Positions 27,351-37,064 of a DNA stretch of 64,000 nucleotides are shown piece by piece. A program made the position numbers and the translations under genes. Location of the stretch: assembly GCA_026196775.1 (NCBI GenBank), contig JAPHUD010000018.1, forward strand, positions 1 through 64,000, written 5' to 3'. The notes below the pieces were generated by a model. It did not search any database. It saw nothing but the letters and a program-made list of their open reading frames with translations, and was not told the DNA's origin. Source of the stretch: Flavobacteriales bacterium (GTDB lineage: Bacteria; Bacteroidota; Bacteroidia; Flavobacteriales_E; Vicingaceae). Numbering within the stretch: position 1 is the stretch's first letter; each line of letters opens with the position of its first letter.

Positions 27351-27358
27351 TACATTTG
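27351..27358 (+). promoter_or_regulatory. -7 box TACATTTG upstream of the 29-aa basic protein gene
   Basis: TACATTTG matches TAnnTTTG and lies 52 bases before the ATG at 27411. No TTG at proper spacing was seen. Confidence 0.4.
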
Positions 27359-27410
27359 CGACTTCAAAAATTGAAGTAATAAAGTATTAAACATATAAAA
27401 TAAAGACATT

Positions 27411-27500
27411 ATGCCAAGCGGTAAAAAAAGAAAAAGACATAAGATGGCTACGCACAAGCGTAAAAAAAGACTTAGAAAAAACAGACACAAGAAAAAATAA
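27411..27500 (+). CDS. 29-aa strongly basic protein, ribosome-type (COX24/bS22-like)
   Basis: This short frame encodes 29 residues, about two thirds of them Lys, Arg or His. It starts MPSGKKRKRHKMATHKRKKR and ends in RHKKK. It resembles the tiny AURKAIP1/COX24-domain ribosomal proteins (bS22 type), and I recall near-identical ORFs in most Flavobacteriia. A role on the ribosome is therefore likely but unproven here. It lies 73 bases after HU with its own -7 box and is followed by a terminator. It is easily missed by gene callers because of its size. Confidence 0.8.
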   Translation: MPSGKKRKRHKMATHKRKKRLRKNRHKKK

Positions 27501-27563
27501 TTATTCTTTTTAGGGTCTGAAAATTATTTTTCAGTTCTTTATTTTAAGCAAATGATTTTTAAG

Positions 27564-27594
27564 AAACTAGTATCCTGTTTTGGGATACTAGTTT
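27564..27594 (+). terminator. Terminator after the 29-aa basic protein gene
   Basis: A 12-bp stem (27564-27575 with 27583-27594) with a 7-base loop is followed by a T-rich tail. A weaker 7-bp hairpin (27517-27534) precedes it. Confidence 0.8.
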
Positions 27595-27697
27595 TTCTTA
27601 TTTATCAACCTTTTGTTTATTTAGTTGCGTTATTTACATCACGTTAGCAACTAAGATAATTGTTTTCAACAAAGATGTTTTTCAAAAGTCTATTAGA

Positions 27698-29257
27698 ATG
27701 AGTGTAGAGTTAGTAATAAGTTCTTCACCTAATGAGGTTGTTATAGCCATTCTTCAAGATGGAAAATTAGTAGAATTACACAAGGAGAAAACCAATAATA
27801 ATTTTTCAGTAGGTGATATTTATCTCGGTAAGGTAAGAAAAATTATGCCGGGATTAAATGCAACTTTCGTAAACGTTGGTTACGAAAAAGATGCGTTTTT
27901 GCACTATTTAGATTTAGGAGCAAAGTTCAATTCTTTCGCAAAATTTACTAAAGGTGTTGCTGGTGGAAAAATCAATTCTTCATCTTTAGATTTTGAATTT
28001 GAGCCTGAAATTGAAAAAACAGGTAAAATTGAAAAAACATTAAAATCATCAGATCAAATTTTAGTTCAAATTGCTAAGGAACCTATTTCTACAAAGGGTC
28101 CTAGATTAAGCTCGGAAATCTCAATTGCTGGACGATATTTGGTGTTAGTTCCTTTCTCAAACAAAGTTTCTGTTTCTCAAAAAATAAAAGATGCAGAAGA
28201 AAGAGAAAGATTAATAAGACTGATTAAAAGTATTAAACCCAAAGGTTTTGGGGTAATTATTAGAACAGTTGCTAAAAACAAAAAAGTAGCTGATTTGCAT
28301 GCTGATATGAATGATTTGACGCAGCGTTGGGAAACAGTTTTTAATACCCTTAAAAATGCTCATGCTCCTAAAAAAATTCTTGGAGAAATTGATAGAACCT
28401 CATCTTTATTAAGAGATTTACTAAACAAAGACTTTAGCAGTATTCATATTGATGATGAAACCTTATTTAATGAGGTTAAAACATTTTTAAGTTCAATAGC
28501 TCCTGATAAAGAAAAGATTTTAAAACAATATAGTGGTAAATCACCTATTTTTGAGCAGTTTGGTATTGAAAGACAAATAAAATCTTTATTTGGTAAAAAT
28601 GTAACCTTAAAAACGGGTGTTTATCTAATTATTGAGCATACAGAAGCTTTACATGTTATAGATGTAAATAGTGGTCAAAGAGGTAAGAAGAAAGATAAAA
28701 CACAAGAAGAAAACGCACTTGAGGTAAATTTAGAGGCTGCAGAAGAAATTGCTCGTCAACTAAGGTTGAGAGATATGGGAGGAATTGTTGTTGTTGATTT
28801 CATTGATATGAAAGAAGCAGAAAACAGAAAAAAGCTTTACGAAAAGATGCAGGAATTTATGCAACTTGATAGAGCAAAACATAATATCCTTCCTCCAAGT
28901 AAATTCGGTTTAGTACAAATTACTCGTCAGCGAGTTCGTCCAGAAATGGAAATAAAAACTGCTGAAAAATGTCCTTGTTGTGGAGGTAAAGGCGAGGTCC
29001 AGTCAACTGTTTTGTTGGTAGATGAGATTGAAAATAACCTGCGTTACATTACACAGCAGTTAAATATTAATAAAGTTAGTATTACGGTACATCCATTTTT
29101 AGAAGCTTACATTAATAAAAGAAAAGGAATATTATCTTCTTTAAGAAAAGAATGGCAAGCTAAATTTAAAGCGTCTGTGGAAATTATTCCATCTACAGCA
29201 CAAAATTTTCTAGAATATCATTTTTATGATGCTAAAGGAGATGAAATTCACAAGTGA
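27698..29257 (+). CDS. rng: Ribonuclease E/G family endoribonuclease
   Basis: The 519-residue protein has an S1 RNA-binding insert (about 37-130, GDIYLGKVRKIMPGLNATFVNVG). The RNase E/G catalytic domain carries metal-binding Asp residues D322 (VIDVNSG) and D367 (VVVDFIDM). The Zn-link is CPCC, with C425, C427 and C428. It lacks the long C-terminal scaffold of RNase E, so it is of RNase G length. It processes rRNA and decays mRNA. It begins about 100 bases after the upstream terminator and ends facing the RDD gene. Confidence 0.94.
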   Translation: MSVELVISSSPNEVVIAILQDGKLVELHKEKTNNNFSVGDIYLGKVRKIMPGLNATFVNVGYEKDAFLHYLDLGAKFNSFAKFTKGVAGGKINSSSLDFEFEPEIEKTGKIEKTLKSSDQILVQIAKEPISTKGPRLSSEISIAGRYLVLVPFSNKVSVSQKIKDAEERERLIRLIKSIKPKGFGVIIRTVAKNKKVADLHADMNDLTQRWETVFNTLKNAHAPKKILGEIDRTSSLLRDLLNKDFSSIHIDDETLFNEVKTFLSSIAPDKEKILKQYSGKSPIFEQFGIERQIKSLFGKNVTLKTGVYLIIEHTEALHVIDVNSGQRGKKKDKTQEENALEVNLEAAEEIARQLRLRDMGGIVVVDFIDMKEAENRKKLYEKMQEFMQLDRAKHNILPPSKFGLVQITRQRVRPEMEIKTAEKCPCCGGKGEVQSTVLLVDEIENNLRYITQQLNINKVSITVHPFLEAYINKRKGILSSLRKEWQAKFKASVEIIPSTAQNFLEYHFYDAKGDEIHK

Positions 29258-29304
29258 TTTTTTTTACCAGTAATTTAAATTTCTAATTTTCAATCATTAC
29301 CAAG

Positions 29305-30030
29305 TTAACTCCTTGTTGAGTTAGAGTGATGGTACTCATAATCTTTTAAAATGGTATTAAGAAATTCAATACTTTTCATTGTTGTAGTGATGTTGAGTGT
29401 GCTTTTTGTTTTCTCAGCTAGTTGATTTACAATATCTAATCTGTTTTTGCTTTTGGCGTGATTAAAAACTTCTCGGATAATAGCAATATCTTTTTCATTA
29501 AGTTGTTCCACTTCTCCAAAAACGATAGCATAATTATCATCAGAAATATTCAGAAAACCATCTTCTAAAGCAATTTTCTTTTTAAGTTTTATAACACTTG
29601 TTTTGGCAGCAATATCTCCCACTCGCTGACCTTTTCCATTTACCAAAATAGTTAATATAGCAATTAGCCCATATAAAAAAGTTCCTCCTTCAATGATTCT
29701 GAACATCCAGCGTAATAAGTAACTGCCAAAACCAGGTTGAGTTCCGTCTATTTTAACTACTTTAATTTTCATTAAATATTTACCAAAACTCTGACCATTA
29801 AAAAGTAGTTCGCAGTATAAGTCGTAAAATAAAACGGGCAAAAAAATTAAACTCGAGAAAAAGCCTAAATCATTTATAAGATTAAAAGCAGATAGTGTAT
29901 AAAACACTATAACGAAATAAGCTAAAAAGATAAGATAATCTAACAAAGTAGCTAAAATTCTATCGCCTACACTGGCAATAGCATAACTAATACTTACATT
30001 TTGAGTAGTTGAAATGCTAATACTTTCCAT
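29305..30030 (-). CDS. RDD family membrane protein
   Basis: The 241-residue protein has an N-terminal RDD domain (about 15-150), with the GDRILATLLDYLIFLAYF segment carrying the R and D residues of the family name. Further hydrophobic segments and QSFGKYLMKIKVVKIDG follow. The C-terminal about 80 residues are soluble and helical. RDD proteins are poorly understood; some are proposed as ion or osmolyte transporters. The gene converges on the RNase gene and is divergent from kdsC. Confidence 0.8.
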   Translation of the reverse strand: MESISISTTQNVSISYAIASVGDRILATLLDYLIFLAYFVIVFYTLSAFNLINDLGFFSSLIFLPVLFYDLYCELLFNGQSFGKYLMKIKVVKIDGTQPGFGSYLLRWMFRIIEGGTFLYGLIAILTILVNGKGQRVGDIAAKTSVIKLKKKIALEDGFLNISDDNYAIVFGEVEQLNEKDIAIIREVFNHAKSKNRLDIVNQLAEKTKSTLNITTTMKSIEFLNTILKDYEYHHSNSTRS

Positions 30031-30139
30031 GTTCGTAAATATAGAAACATTTTTTTAGTCTTTTGAGCTTAGCATTTAATTTTTTTGATGAAGCTGCTGT
30101 TCTATTGTGTATTTTTGAGATTTAAATAATGTATAATGT

Positions 30140-30640
30140 ATGGCAAATTTTAAAGAATTATTACCTAAGATAAACACTTTTATTTTTGATGTGGATGGAG
30201 TTTTGACAGATGGATCAGTGTTGTTATTACCAACAGGTGAGCAAGTAAGGAAAATGAACAACAGGGATGGGTTTGCTTTGCAACATGCTGTTAAGAAAGG
30301 GTATAAGGTTGTAATTATTTCAGGAGGAAGTTCAGAGGCTGTTAGAATAAGGTTAAATGGTTTAGGTGTAAAAGATGTTTTTCTTAAAGTAGATAATAAA
30401 GTTGAAATTTTTAAAAAGTATGTTGCAGAACATCAACTACAAAAAGAAAGCATACTATACATGGGAGATGATATTCCTGATTATGAAGTAATGCAGTTTT
30501 GTGGTGTGGCAACTTGTCCTAAAAATGCTGCTATAGAAATAAAAGGAATATCAGATTATATTTCGGATAAAAATGGAGGAGAAGGTTGTGTGAGAGATAT
30601 TATTGAACAAGTATTAAGATGTAATGGAAATTGGGTTTAA
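30140..30640 (+). CDS. kdsC: KdsC-type 3-deoxy-manno-octulosonate-8-phosphate phosphatase
   Basis: The 166-residue C0-type HAD phosphatase has the nucleophile motif FDVDGVLTDGS (D17, D19). VIISGGSSEAVR and the metal motif YMGDDIPDYEVM with VATCPKNA complete the family set. KdsC removes phosphate from KDO-8-P on the way to the inner core of LPS. The absence of a cap domain and the length support the call. The gap 30641-30837 after it holds no gene and only a weak 5-bp hairpin. Confidence 0.9.
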   Translation: MANFKELLPKINTFIFDVDGVLTDGSVLLLPTGEQVRKMNNRDGFALQHAVKKGYKVVIISGGSSEAVRIRLNGLGVKDVFLKVDNKVEIFKKYVAEHQLQKESILYMGDDIPDYEVMQFCGVATCPKNAAIEIKGISDYISDKNGGEGCVRDIIEQVLRCNGNWV

Positions 30641-30837
30641 ATTTTTAGGAATTAACGATATTTTGTTATCATTTACCTCATGTATTAGCAACTCAATTTT
30701 TTATAATTTTTACAATAATTAACGCAAAAGGATTACCAGTGATATTACTTTTAACAGTTCTGATTAACTCATACAGCGTTTCTGCTCTTAAAAGCAGTAC
30801 TTAAACCTAATTAATAAATTGGTGAAGTCTAAAATTA

Positions 30838-32175
30838 TTACTCTAACTCCTTCAAAATAGCATTTTCTACTTCTTTGCTATTCCATTTTTCTTCAATATG
30901 TTCAATTTCTGCCATTACTTTTTTCATAATAGCATCTTGTTGTTGTCCTTTTTTCCAGGCTTCGGAATAACGGATATGGCTAAAAGTTACTTGACTATAA
31001 AGTGGCAGCCACTTATCAGGATATTTCTCTGAAAAGTGGGCTTCAATTTTCTTTTGCAATAAGAACTTTGGATCAGCAACATAATCACGCATAACATAAT
31101 AGTTGTGTAACGATAGATCCTGAACTCCATCTCCATCAGGTTTTCTCATGGTTTGGTATTCTTCAAAAACTTTTATCCAATCTTCATCGTGTTTTTGCAT
31201 TAATTCCCACAAAACAGTACAATCTTCAAAACCAGCATTCATTCCTTGTCCGTAAAAAGGAACTGTTGCATGTGCTGCATCTCCCATAAGGGCAGTTTTG
31301 CCATGAGTCCAAGGGTAGCAACGAATAATTGCTAATGAAGAAAGTGGATGGTCTTCCCAAGCATCAGCAATGTTGGGCATCATATCATAAAAATCTGGAA
31401 ATGTGCTTTTAAAAAAAATATTTACCGCCTCTTTGGTAGTCAATGTTTCAAAAGAATTTTCGCCTTTAAAAGGCATAAATAAGGTGCATGTAAATGAACC
31501 ATCTTCATTCGGGAGGGCAATTAACATAAACCTTCCTCTTGGCCAAATATGTAATGCATTTTTTTCTAATTTATAAGAGCCATCTGCATTGGCAGGAAGT
31601 AAGATTTCGCGGTATCCGTCTTCAATGTAATTCTGACTAAAATTAAACCTGTCTAGCACTTGAAAAGAATTGTATCTAACCGCAGAGAAAGCTCCATCGG
31701 CTGCAAAAACCACATCCGATTGGTATTGTTTTTTCTCGCCTGAAGCAGTTTCTGTATAAACAATACCATTTTCTAAATCTGCTTTGTAACAACGCTCGTT
31801 ATAGAAAATTTGAGCATTACCATGTTTTTCGGCAATGTCCATCATTTTGGCATTTACACCCCCACGAGAAACAGAGTAAATAGCCTGACCTTCTTTACCA
31901 TAAGGTTGAAAAGTTAGGTTTCCTTTTAAATCATGCATCATTCTGCCTGGCATAGGAATAGCAATTTTTCTGATTTCATCACCCACACCAACAGTATCTA
32001 GAGCTTTCCATCCTCTTGTGGATAAAGCTAAGTTAATAGACTTACCGGCTGAGATTTCTGCTTTTCTAATGTCTGAACGTCTTTCTACTATGGTTACTTT
32101 ATACCCTGCCTTTGAAAGATATACTGCCCATAAAGAACCTACCAATCCTGCTCCTACTATTGTTGCTGTTTTCAT
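30838..32175 (-). CDS. kmo: Kynurenine 3-monooxygenase
   Basis: The 445-residue FAD-dependent hydroxylase has the dinucleotide fold VGAGLVGS near residue 7. The family motif RGGVNAKMMDIAE and the second FAD motif GDAAHATVPFYGQGMNAGFEDC (near 290) are present. It hydroxylates kynurenine to 3-hydroxykynurenine, which kynureninase cleaves to 3-hydroxyanthranilate, a precursor of NAD. It starts 3 bases after the TPR-SpoIIE gene. With kynU upstream, this suggests one transcript. Confidence 0.94.
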   Translation of the reverse strand: MKTATIVGAGLVGSLWAVYLSKAGYKVTIVERRSDIRKAEISAGKSINLALSTRGWKALDTVGVGDEIRKIAIPMPGRMMHDLKGNLTFQPYGKEGQAIYSVSRGGVNAKMMDIAEKHGNAQIFYNERCYKADLENGIVYTETASGEKKQYQSDVVFAADGAFSAVRYNSFQVLDRFNFSQNYIEDGYREILLPANADGSYKLEKNALHIWPRGRFMLIALPNEDGSFTCTLFMPFKGENSFETLTTKEAVNIFFKSTFPDFYDMMPNIADAWEDHPLSSLAIIRCYPWTHGKTALMGDAAHATVPFYGQGMNAGFEDCTVLWELMQKHDEDWIKVFEEYQTMRKPDGDGVQDLSLHNYYVMRDYVADPKFLLQKKIEAHFSEKYPDKWLPLYSQVTFSHIRYSEAWKKGQQQDAIMKKVMAEIEHIEEKWNSKEVENAILKELE

Positions 32176-32178
32176 ATT

Positions 32179-34311
32179 TTAAACTTTAATACCTATAATG
32201 CAAATATCATCAACTTGTTCAAGTTGACCTTTCCAATTTTCAATTTTTTTCGATAATACTTCTTTTTGATTTTCTAGGGAAGTAGATGAACTCTCAATAA
32301 TTAATTCTTTAAAAGGTTTATACTTAAATTTTTTACCTTTCTCTCCTCCAAATTGATCGGGATAACCGTCAGAAAATAAATATATTTTGTCATCTTTTTC
32401 TAGTTTGATTTGGTGGTTTGTAAATGGTTTTGAATCAAAATGAACACCTACGGGTTGTTTATCTCCTTTAACTTCTATCATTTCTTTCGTATCTTTTTTT
32501 AATATCCACAGCGGATTATTGGCGCCAGAAAATTCAAGGTTAAAACTATTTTTGTTACTTTCTAAACTACAAATAGCAATGTCCATTCCATCTTTTACAT
32601 CTTCATTATTCTTTCCGAAAGTGTCAACAACAATTTCTCTGACTTTATTAAGAATTAATGATGGTTGTGTGATATTGAACTCAATTACTGCTTTGTAAAG
32701 TGCATTAGAACAAACTACACTAACCATAGCTCCAGGCACCCCATGTCCAGTACAGTCTGCAACAGCAAAAATTACTTTATTACCCAGGTTTTCAAACCAA
32801 TAAAAGTCTCCACTTACCACATCTTTAGGTTTAAAAAGTATAAATGATTCTGAAAAGTATTTTTTAATTATGTTAATATCGGGTAGAATTGCTGATTGTA
32901 TTCGTTGAGCATAATTAATACTATCAGTTATTTCTAAATTTTTTTCTTCTACAAGATGTTTTTGTTTTTCCACCTCTTGTTTTTGCTGAGTTATTAAAGT
33001 GTTTTTCTGCTCTAGTAACATGTTAGATTTCTTTTTTTGGTTGTAACCTTTAAATAGTACTATTAATACTATTAATAATAAAATAGCACCAGACCCGCCT
33101 AAATAGGCATATGTTTTTTGTTTTTCAACTTCTCTTTGATGATTTATTTCTTTAATTCTCTCTTGTTCGGCTCTTACTAAACTATCGGTTAACTGTTTTT
33201 TATCAAAAGCATGTTGCATTTCTGTTTGAGCAACTTTTCTTGTTAAGTCTTCGTTGTGCAAACTATCTTTTAGTTCAACAAATTGTTCGTAGTAACTTAA
33301 AGCTTTAATGTTATTATTTAAACCCTTATAAGCTTTATAAAGACATAAACAACTTGATTTAATAGTTTCTTTTAATTTATATTCTATACCAATTTGTAGA
33401 GATTTACTGCATAATTCAACACTTTTATTATAATTTTTGTAATAGTTATTTAAATCACCAATACTTCTATATAACGTTGAAATATTAAAAACATCACTTG
33501 TTTTATCAAAATATTCTTTAGCAAGTTCAAATTCTATTTTTGCTTTTTCAAAGTCATTGTTTTCCATGTAAATAATACCCATATTAGACCTACATTGGTT
33601 TAAACCTTTTAAATCATTTAGTTTTATATATAGATTTTTACTTTTTTCAAAATAAATTAATGAACTGTCAATTTGATTATTTCTTTTATAAACTAAACCA
33701 AGTGCCATATAAGCTATAGCTATACCTGTTGAATCATTTAACTTTAAAAAATTGCTATACGCATTGTTGTAGTGTGATTTTGCGTTTGAAAATTCTCCCA
33801 AGAGTGTATATACATTACCTAAATTAATATTTAGTTTAGAGATGCTTTTTGTGTTATTAGTTTTTTCACGAATAGTTAAACCATCCAAGTAACAATTTAT
33901 AGCGTCTAAGTAATCTCCTTTTAGTTCATAAACAATCCCCATATTGTTAAGGATAGCTGCTATGCTAGGTTCATCATTTAACTCTTTATAAAGAGTTAAA
34001 CATTTTTTGTAATTAACTAGTGCTGAATCAATGTCTTGCATGATGTAGTAAGAGGTTCCTATAGTTCTATAAGCATCAGCGATAAATGGTTTTTTATTTT
34101 TTAATTTAGCAAAATTTAATTGTTTTTTAGAGAAAAATAAAGCGGAATCAGGTTTAGAGAAAATAAAAGATTTTGAAAGGTTTTTAATAGCGTTAAGTTG
34201 AGTAGTATCGTGAAGTTTATTGTTATTGAAAATAGTTAAAAGAGAGTCATTATTTATAGCATAACCATAATTAGTACAAATAATAAAAAAAATAAATATG
34301 TATTTTCTCAT
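32179..34311 (-). CDS. TPR protein with SpoIIE/PP2C phosphatase domain
   Basis: The start is the ATG at 34311 (710 residues); a TTG one codon upstream is possible. A signal peptide (MRKYIFIFFIICTNYGYA) is followed by about seven TPR repeats (about 45-350). One membrane helix (about 400-422, YLGGSGAILLLIVLIVLF) and a coiled coil (about 423-465, rich in E, K and Q) come next. A SpoIIE domain runs from about 480 (FKPKDVVSGDFYWF, FAVADCTGHGVPGAMVS, LFSDGYPDQFGG). This is a periplasmic-sensing, cytoplasmic PP2C serine phosphatase. It lies between kynU (26 bases) and kmo (3 bases). The signal it reads is unknown. Confidence 0.88.
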   Translation of the reverse strand: MRKYIFIFFIICTNYGYAINNDSLLTIFNNNKLHDTTQLNAIKNLSKSFIFSKPDSALFFSKKQLNFAKLKNKKPFIADAYRTIGTSYYIMQDIDSALVNYKKCLTLYKELNDEPSIAAILNNMGIVYELKGDYLDAINCYLDGLTIREKTNNTKSISKLNINLGNVYTLLGEFSNAKSHYNNAYSNFLKLNDSTGIAIAYMALGLVYKRNNQIDSSLIYFEKSKNLYIKLNDLKGLNQCRSNMGIIYMENNDFEKAKIEFELAKEYFDKTSDVFNISTLYRSIGDLNNYYKNYNKSVELCSKSLQIGIEYKLKETIKSSCLCLYKAYKGLNNNIKALSYYEQFVELKDSLHNEDLTRKVAQTEMQHAFDKKQLTDSLVRAEQERIKEINHQREVEKQKTYAYLGGSGAILLLIVLIVLFKGYNQKKKSNMLLEQKNTLITQQKQEVEKQKHLVEEKNLEITDSINYAQRIQSAILPDINIIKKYFSESFILFKPKDVVSGDFYWFENLGNKVIFAVADCTGHGVPGAMVSVVCSNALYKAVIEFNITQPSLILNKVREIVVDTFGKNNEDVKDGMDIAICSLESNKNSFNLEFSGANNPLWILKKDTKEMIEVKGDKQPVGVHFDSKPFTNHQIKLEKDDKIYLFSDGYPDQFGGEKGKKFKYKPFKELIIESSSTSLENQKEVLSKKIENWKGQLEQVDDICIIGIKV

Positions 34312-34337
34312 CAAATTTTTATTTCAATTCTACGTAT

Positions 34338-35621
34338 TCACACATTTTTCATCAATATTTCGCCAAAATTATACACATCTTTAAAAGAATTATAAAGTGG
34401 AACAGGAGCCATTCTAATAGCATTTGGTTCTCTCCAATCTGAAATTACTCCTTCGTTGGTAAGTTGGTTAAATAAATCTTTTCCAAATCCATGAGCTATT
34501 ACAGAAACCTGGCAACCTCTTTCTTTCCAATCTCTTGGAGTAATAATTTCCAACCATTTCCCTGAGGATTTGTCTAAATGTTTTTCGTTGATATCGTCAA
34601 TAATAAATTCTAAGTAACCAGAAAGCATTTTTTGTTTTTTGAGTAGTTTATCCATGCCTACTTCATCAAAAATATCAATAGCTGCTTTATGTGCCGCCAT
34701 GGTTAAAACAGGAGCATTGCTCATTTGCCAAGCTTCTGCAGATTTCATTGGTTGAAAACCTTTTTCCATTAAAAAACGAGTTTCTTTTTCATGCCCCCAC
34801 CAGCCTGCAAACCTAGGTAAATCAGTATTTTCGCAATGACGTTCGTGTATGAAAACTCCCGATACTCCACCAGGTCCTGAGTTGAGGTATTTGTAAGAAC
34901 ACCAACAAGCAAAATCAACATTCCATTCGTGGAGTTTCAGTTCAATATTTCCTGCACCGTGAGCCAAATCAAAACCAACATTTGCACCAACTTTGTGACC
35001 AGCTTCGGTAATCGTTTTCATGTCAAAAACTTGTCCTGTAAAGTAATTAACTCCGCCTATCAATACACAAGCTAAACTATTTCCTGCATTTTCAATGGCA
35101 GTAATTATATCTTCGTGTCTGATGGTTCTTTCTCCTTCTCGTGGAGTTACTTCTACTATGGCATCATCAGGATTAAAACCGGCATTTCTAACTTGCATTT
35201 CTATTGCATATTGGTCGGAAGGAAAAGCTTTAGCTTCACAAACAATTTTATATCTTTCTTTAGTTGGGCGGTAAAAGGATACCATTAATAAGTTTAGGTT
35301 TACGGTAAGATTATTCATTACCACCACTTCTTTAGTCAAAGCACCAACAATTTTTGCAATAGGAGCTGCAAATTGCTCATGATAGGCAAACCAAGGTTTT
35401 TTAGCTTTAAAATGTCCTTCAACACCCCATTTTGCCCAATCTTCTAGTTCTTGATTAATGTAAGCTGCAGTAGATTTTGGTTGTAAACCTAATGAGTTTC
35501 CTGTAAAATAAATCGTTTCTATACCGTTAATTACGGGAATATGGAATTGGTTTCTATAATTTTTTAATTCATCTTGTTCGTCCATTTGCAGAGCAAATGT
35601 TATTGAGTTTTGAAAATTCAT
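34338..35621 (-). CDS. kynU: Kynureninase
   Basis: The 427-residue PLP enzyme splits kynurenine and 3-hydroxykynurenine into alanine and (3-hydroxy)anthranilate. The N-terminal block YFTGNSLGLQPKS, the DLAHGAGN segment and the PLP lysine K244 in CSYKYLNSGPGG are intact. The start at 35621 is kept because MNFQNSITFAL matches other Bacteroidota kynureninases. It overlaps the stop of the upstream O-antigen ligase gene as ATGA. With kmo two genes on, it forms part of de novo NAD synthesis or tryptophan catabolism. Confidence 0.95.
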   Translation of the reverse strand: MNFQNSITFALQMDEQDELKNYRNQFHIPVINGIETIYFTGNSLGLQPKSTAAYINQELEDWAKWGVEGHFKAKKPWFAYHEQFAAPIAKIVGALTKEVVVMNNLTVNLNLLMVSFYRPTKERYKIVCEAKAFPSDQYAIEMQVRNAGFNPDDAIVEVTPREGERTIRHEDIITAIENAGNSLACVLIGGVNYFTGQVFDMKTITEAGHKVGANVGFDLAHGAGNIELKLHEWNVDFACWCSYKYLNSGPGGVSGVFIHERHCENTDLPRFAGWWGHEKETRFLMEKGFQPMKSAEAWQMSNAPVLTMAAHKAAIDIFDEVGMDKLLKKQKMLSGYLEFIIDDINEKHLDKSSGKWLEIITPRDWKERGCQVSVIAHGFGKDLFNQLTNEGVISDWREPNAIRMAPVPLYNSFKDVYNFGEILMKNV

Positions 35622-37054
35622 ATTTCCTTAGTTTTTGTTTCAAGTTCTTTTTTGTAATTTACATCCATAGCAACAATTAGTGCTATAAATCCCCAAAAAG
35701 GAACAGATAATTTATCGGTATCTAAATAGTTATTCATAAACCCATGGAGTACGTAGGTAAACAAACCTAAGAGGGTGAATAGTAAAACGGTTTTTCTTTC
35801 TCCTTCTAGTTTGTGATAGAGTAGGGATCCTCTGTAAAAAACGACTATCACTATCATTAAAAAAGTTAATGTGCCCAAAATACCTGATTCAGCTAAAGGT
35901 CCAATATATTCGCTGTGAGCATTACCATTGGAGCTGGTATTGGTACTTATAATAGTCATTTCATTAGAAAGCTGAAATGGAGCGTATTGAAATATGTAAG
36001 TTCCAGGTCCCCAACCAACAATAGGTCGTTCTAAAAACATACGCCAAGCACAACTCCAGCGATTTAATCGCTCTAAATTAGAAGCATCTGTAGAAACGTT
36101 AGACATTGATTGTACATGCTCAGTTAACTCTCCAGAAGAGTCTTGGTCATTTTTTTCAAGACTGTGTATTATGGTCGTCCAACTTGAGGCGAGCATAATT
36201 CCCAAAAATACACCAACTAGAAGGAGTGAACTGAATTTAATTTTTAGTTTGTAGATTATATATAAAGCAACAGCTGCAAACAAACTTAACCATGCAGCAC
36301 GAGTGTAAGAAAAAATAATTCCAACAACAAAAATTGCGATTATTGAAAAAGTAATTAACTTAAATAAAGCTGTATTTTTTTTAAAAAGAAAGATGAATAG
36401 TATAGGGAAATACATTGCTAAAGCAGCTCCGTAAGAAGTATGGTCTTTATAAAAAGGAGACATTACCCAATGTGATGCTTTTTCATCAAAACTATAAATT
36501 GAAAGTCTAATTACACTATAAAAAATAACAGCTATTAAAGGAATAATGTAAGACCAAAAGTAAATTTTATAGTTTTTGTAATTCTTAAAAAGTTGGGTAG
36601 CTAAAAAATAAAAACAAACAACAAACCATAACCTAGCTAATAAAAATTTAAAAGATACCACTGGCATAGAACTAGTAATGGATGTGAAAAGTAACCATAT
36701 TAAATTAATTACGATTGCAATAGTAACAGGGTGTTTAAAGATTTGTATGTCATATTTTTTGTGATAAAATAGTTTAAAGAAAAACAATAACATAACGCCA
36801 AACATTAGTGGATCGGTTGGTAAGTACATTCCAATTCCTCCATGCCCACCAATTTCTAGATTAAAAGATAAGGGGGTAGCAAAAACTATAAACCACATGA
36901 GCTTATTAATATGGAAAAAAGCCATAAAGATTAAAGCAGCTGCTAACGGTAATAATGCTAAATAAGGGAAGTTGATATATAAAAGATAACTGTTTAGCAG
37001 TATGAACAAAAAACTAGCAAGATAAATCCAATATGAATTAAGTAGTTTAACCAA
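35618..37054 (-). CDS. O-antigen ligase/polymerase family membrane protein
   Basis: The 478-residue protein has about ten to twelve hydrophobic segments and a large periplasmic loop (about residues 290-400). The Wzy_C signature RWSCAWRMFLERPIVGWGPGT and NAHSEYIGPLAESG is present. It may ligate O-antigen to lipid A core or polymerise surface glycan. The start codon is TTG; no ATG lies near the N-terminus. It follows the Wzz-like gene by 10 bases and overlaps kynU by 4 bases (ATGA). Ligase and polymerase cannot be told apart by sequence alone. Confidence 0.85.
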   Translation of the reverse strand: MVKLLNSYWIYLASFLFILLNSYLLYINFPYLALLPLAAALIFMAFFHINKLMWFIVFATPLSFNLEIGGHGGIGMYLPTDPLMFGVMLLFFFKLFYHKKYDIQIFKHPVTIAIVINLIWLLFTSITSSMPVVSFKFLLARLWFVVCFYFLATQLFKNYKNYKIYFWSYIIPLIAVIFYSVIRLSIYSFDEKASHWVMSPFYKDHTSYGAALAMYFPILFIFLFKKNTALFKLITFSIIAIFVVGIIFSYTRAAWLSLFAAVALYIIYKLKIKFSSLLLVGVFLGIMLASSWTTIIHSLEKNDQDSSGELTEHVQSMSNVSTDASNLERLNRWSCAWRMFLERPIVGWGPGTYIFQYAPFQLSNEMTIISTNTSSNGNAHSEYIGPLAESGILGTLTFLMIVIVVFYRGSLLYHKLEGERKTVLLFTLLGLFTYVLHGFMNNYLDTDKLSVPFWGFIALIVAMDVNYKKELETKTKEI

Positions 37055-37064
37055 ATTAAATTTT

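Noticed and set aside
30641-30837. Terminator or small gene between kdsC and kmo
   Set aside because: Only a 5-bp hairpin and no open frame of note; nothing supportable.
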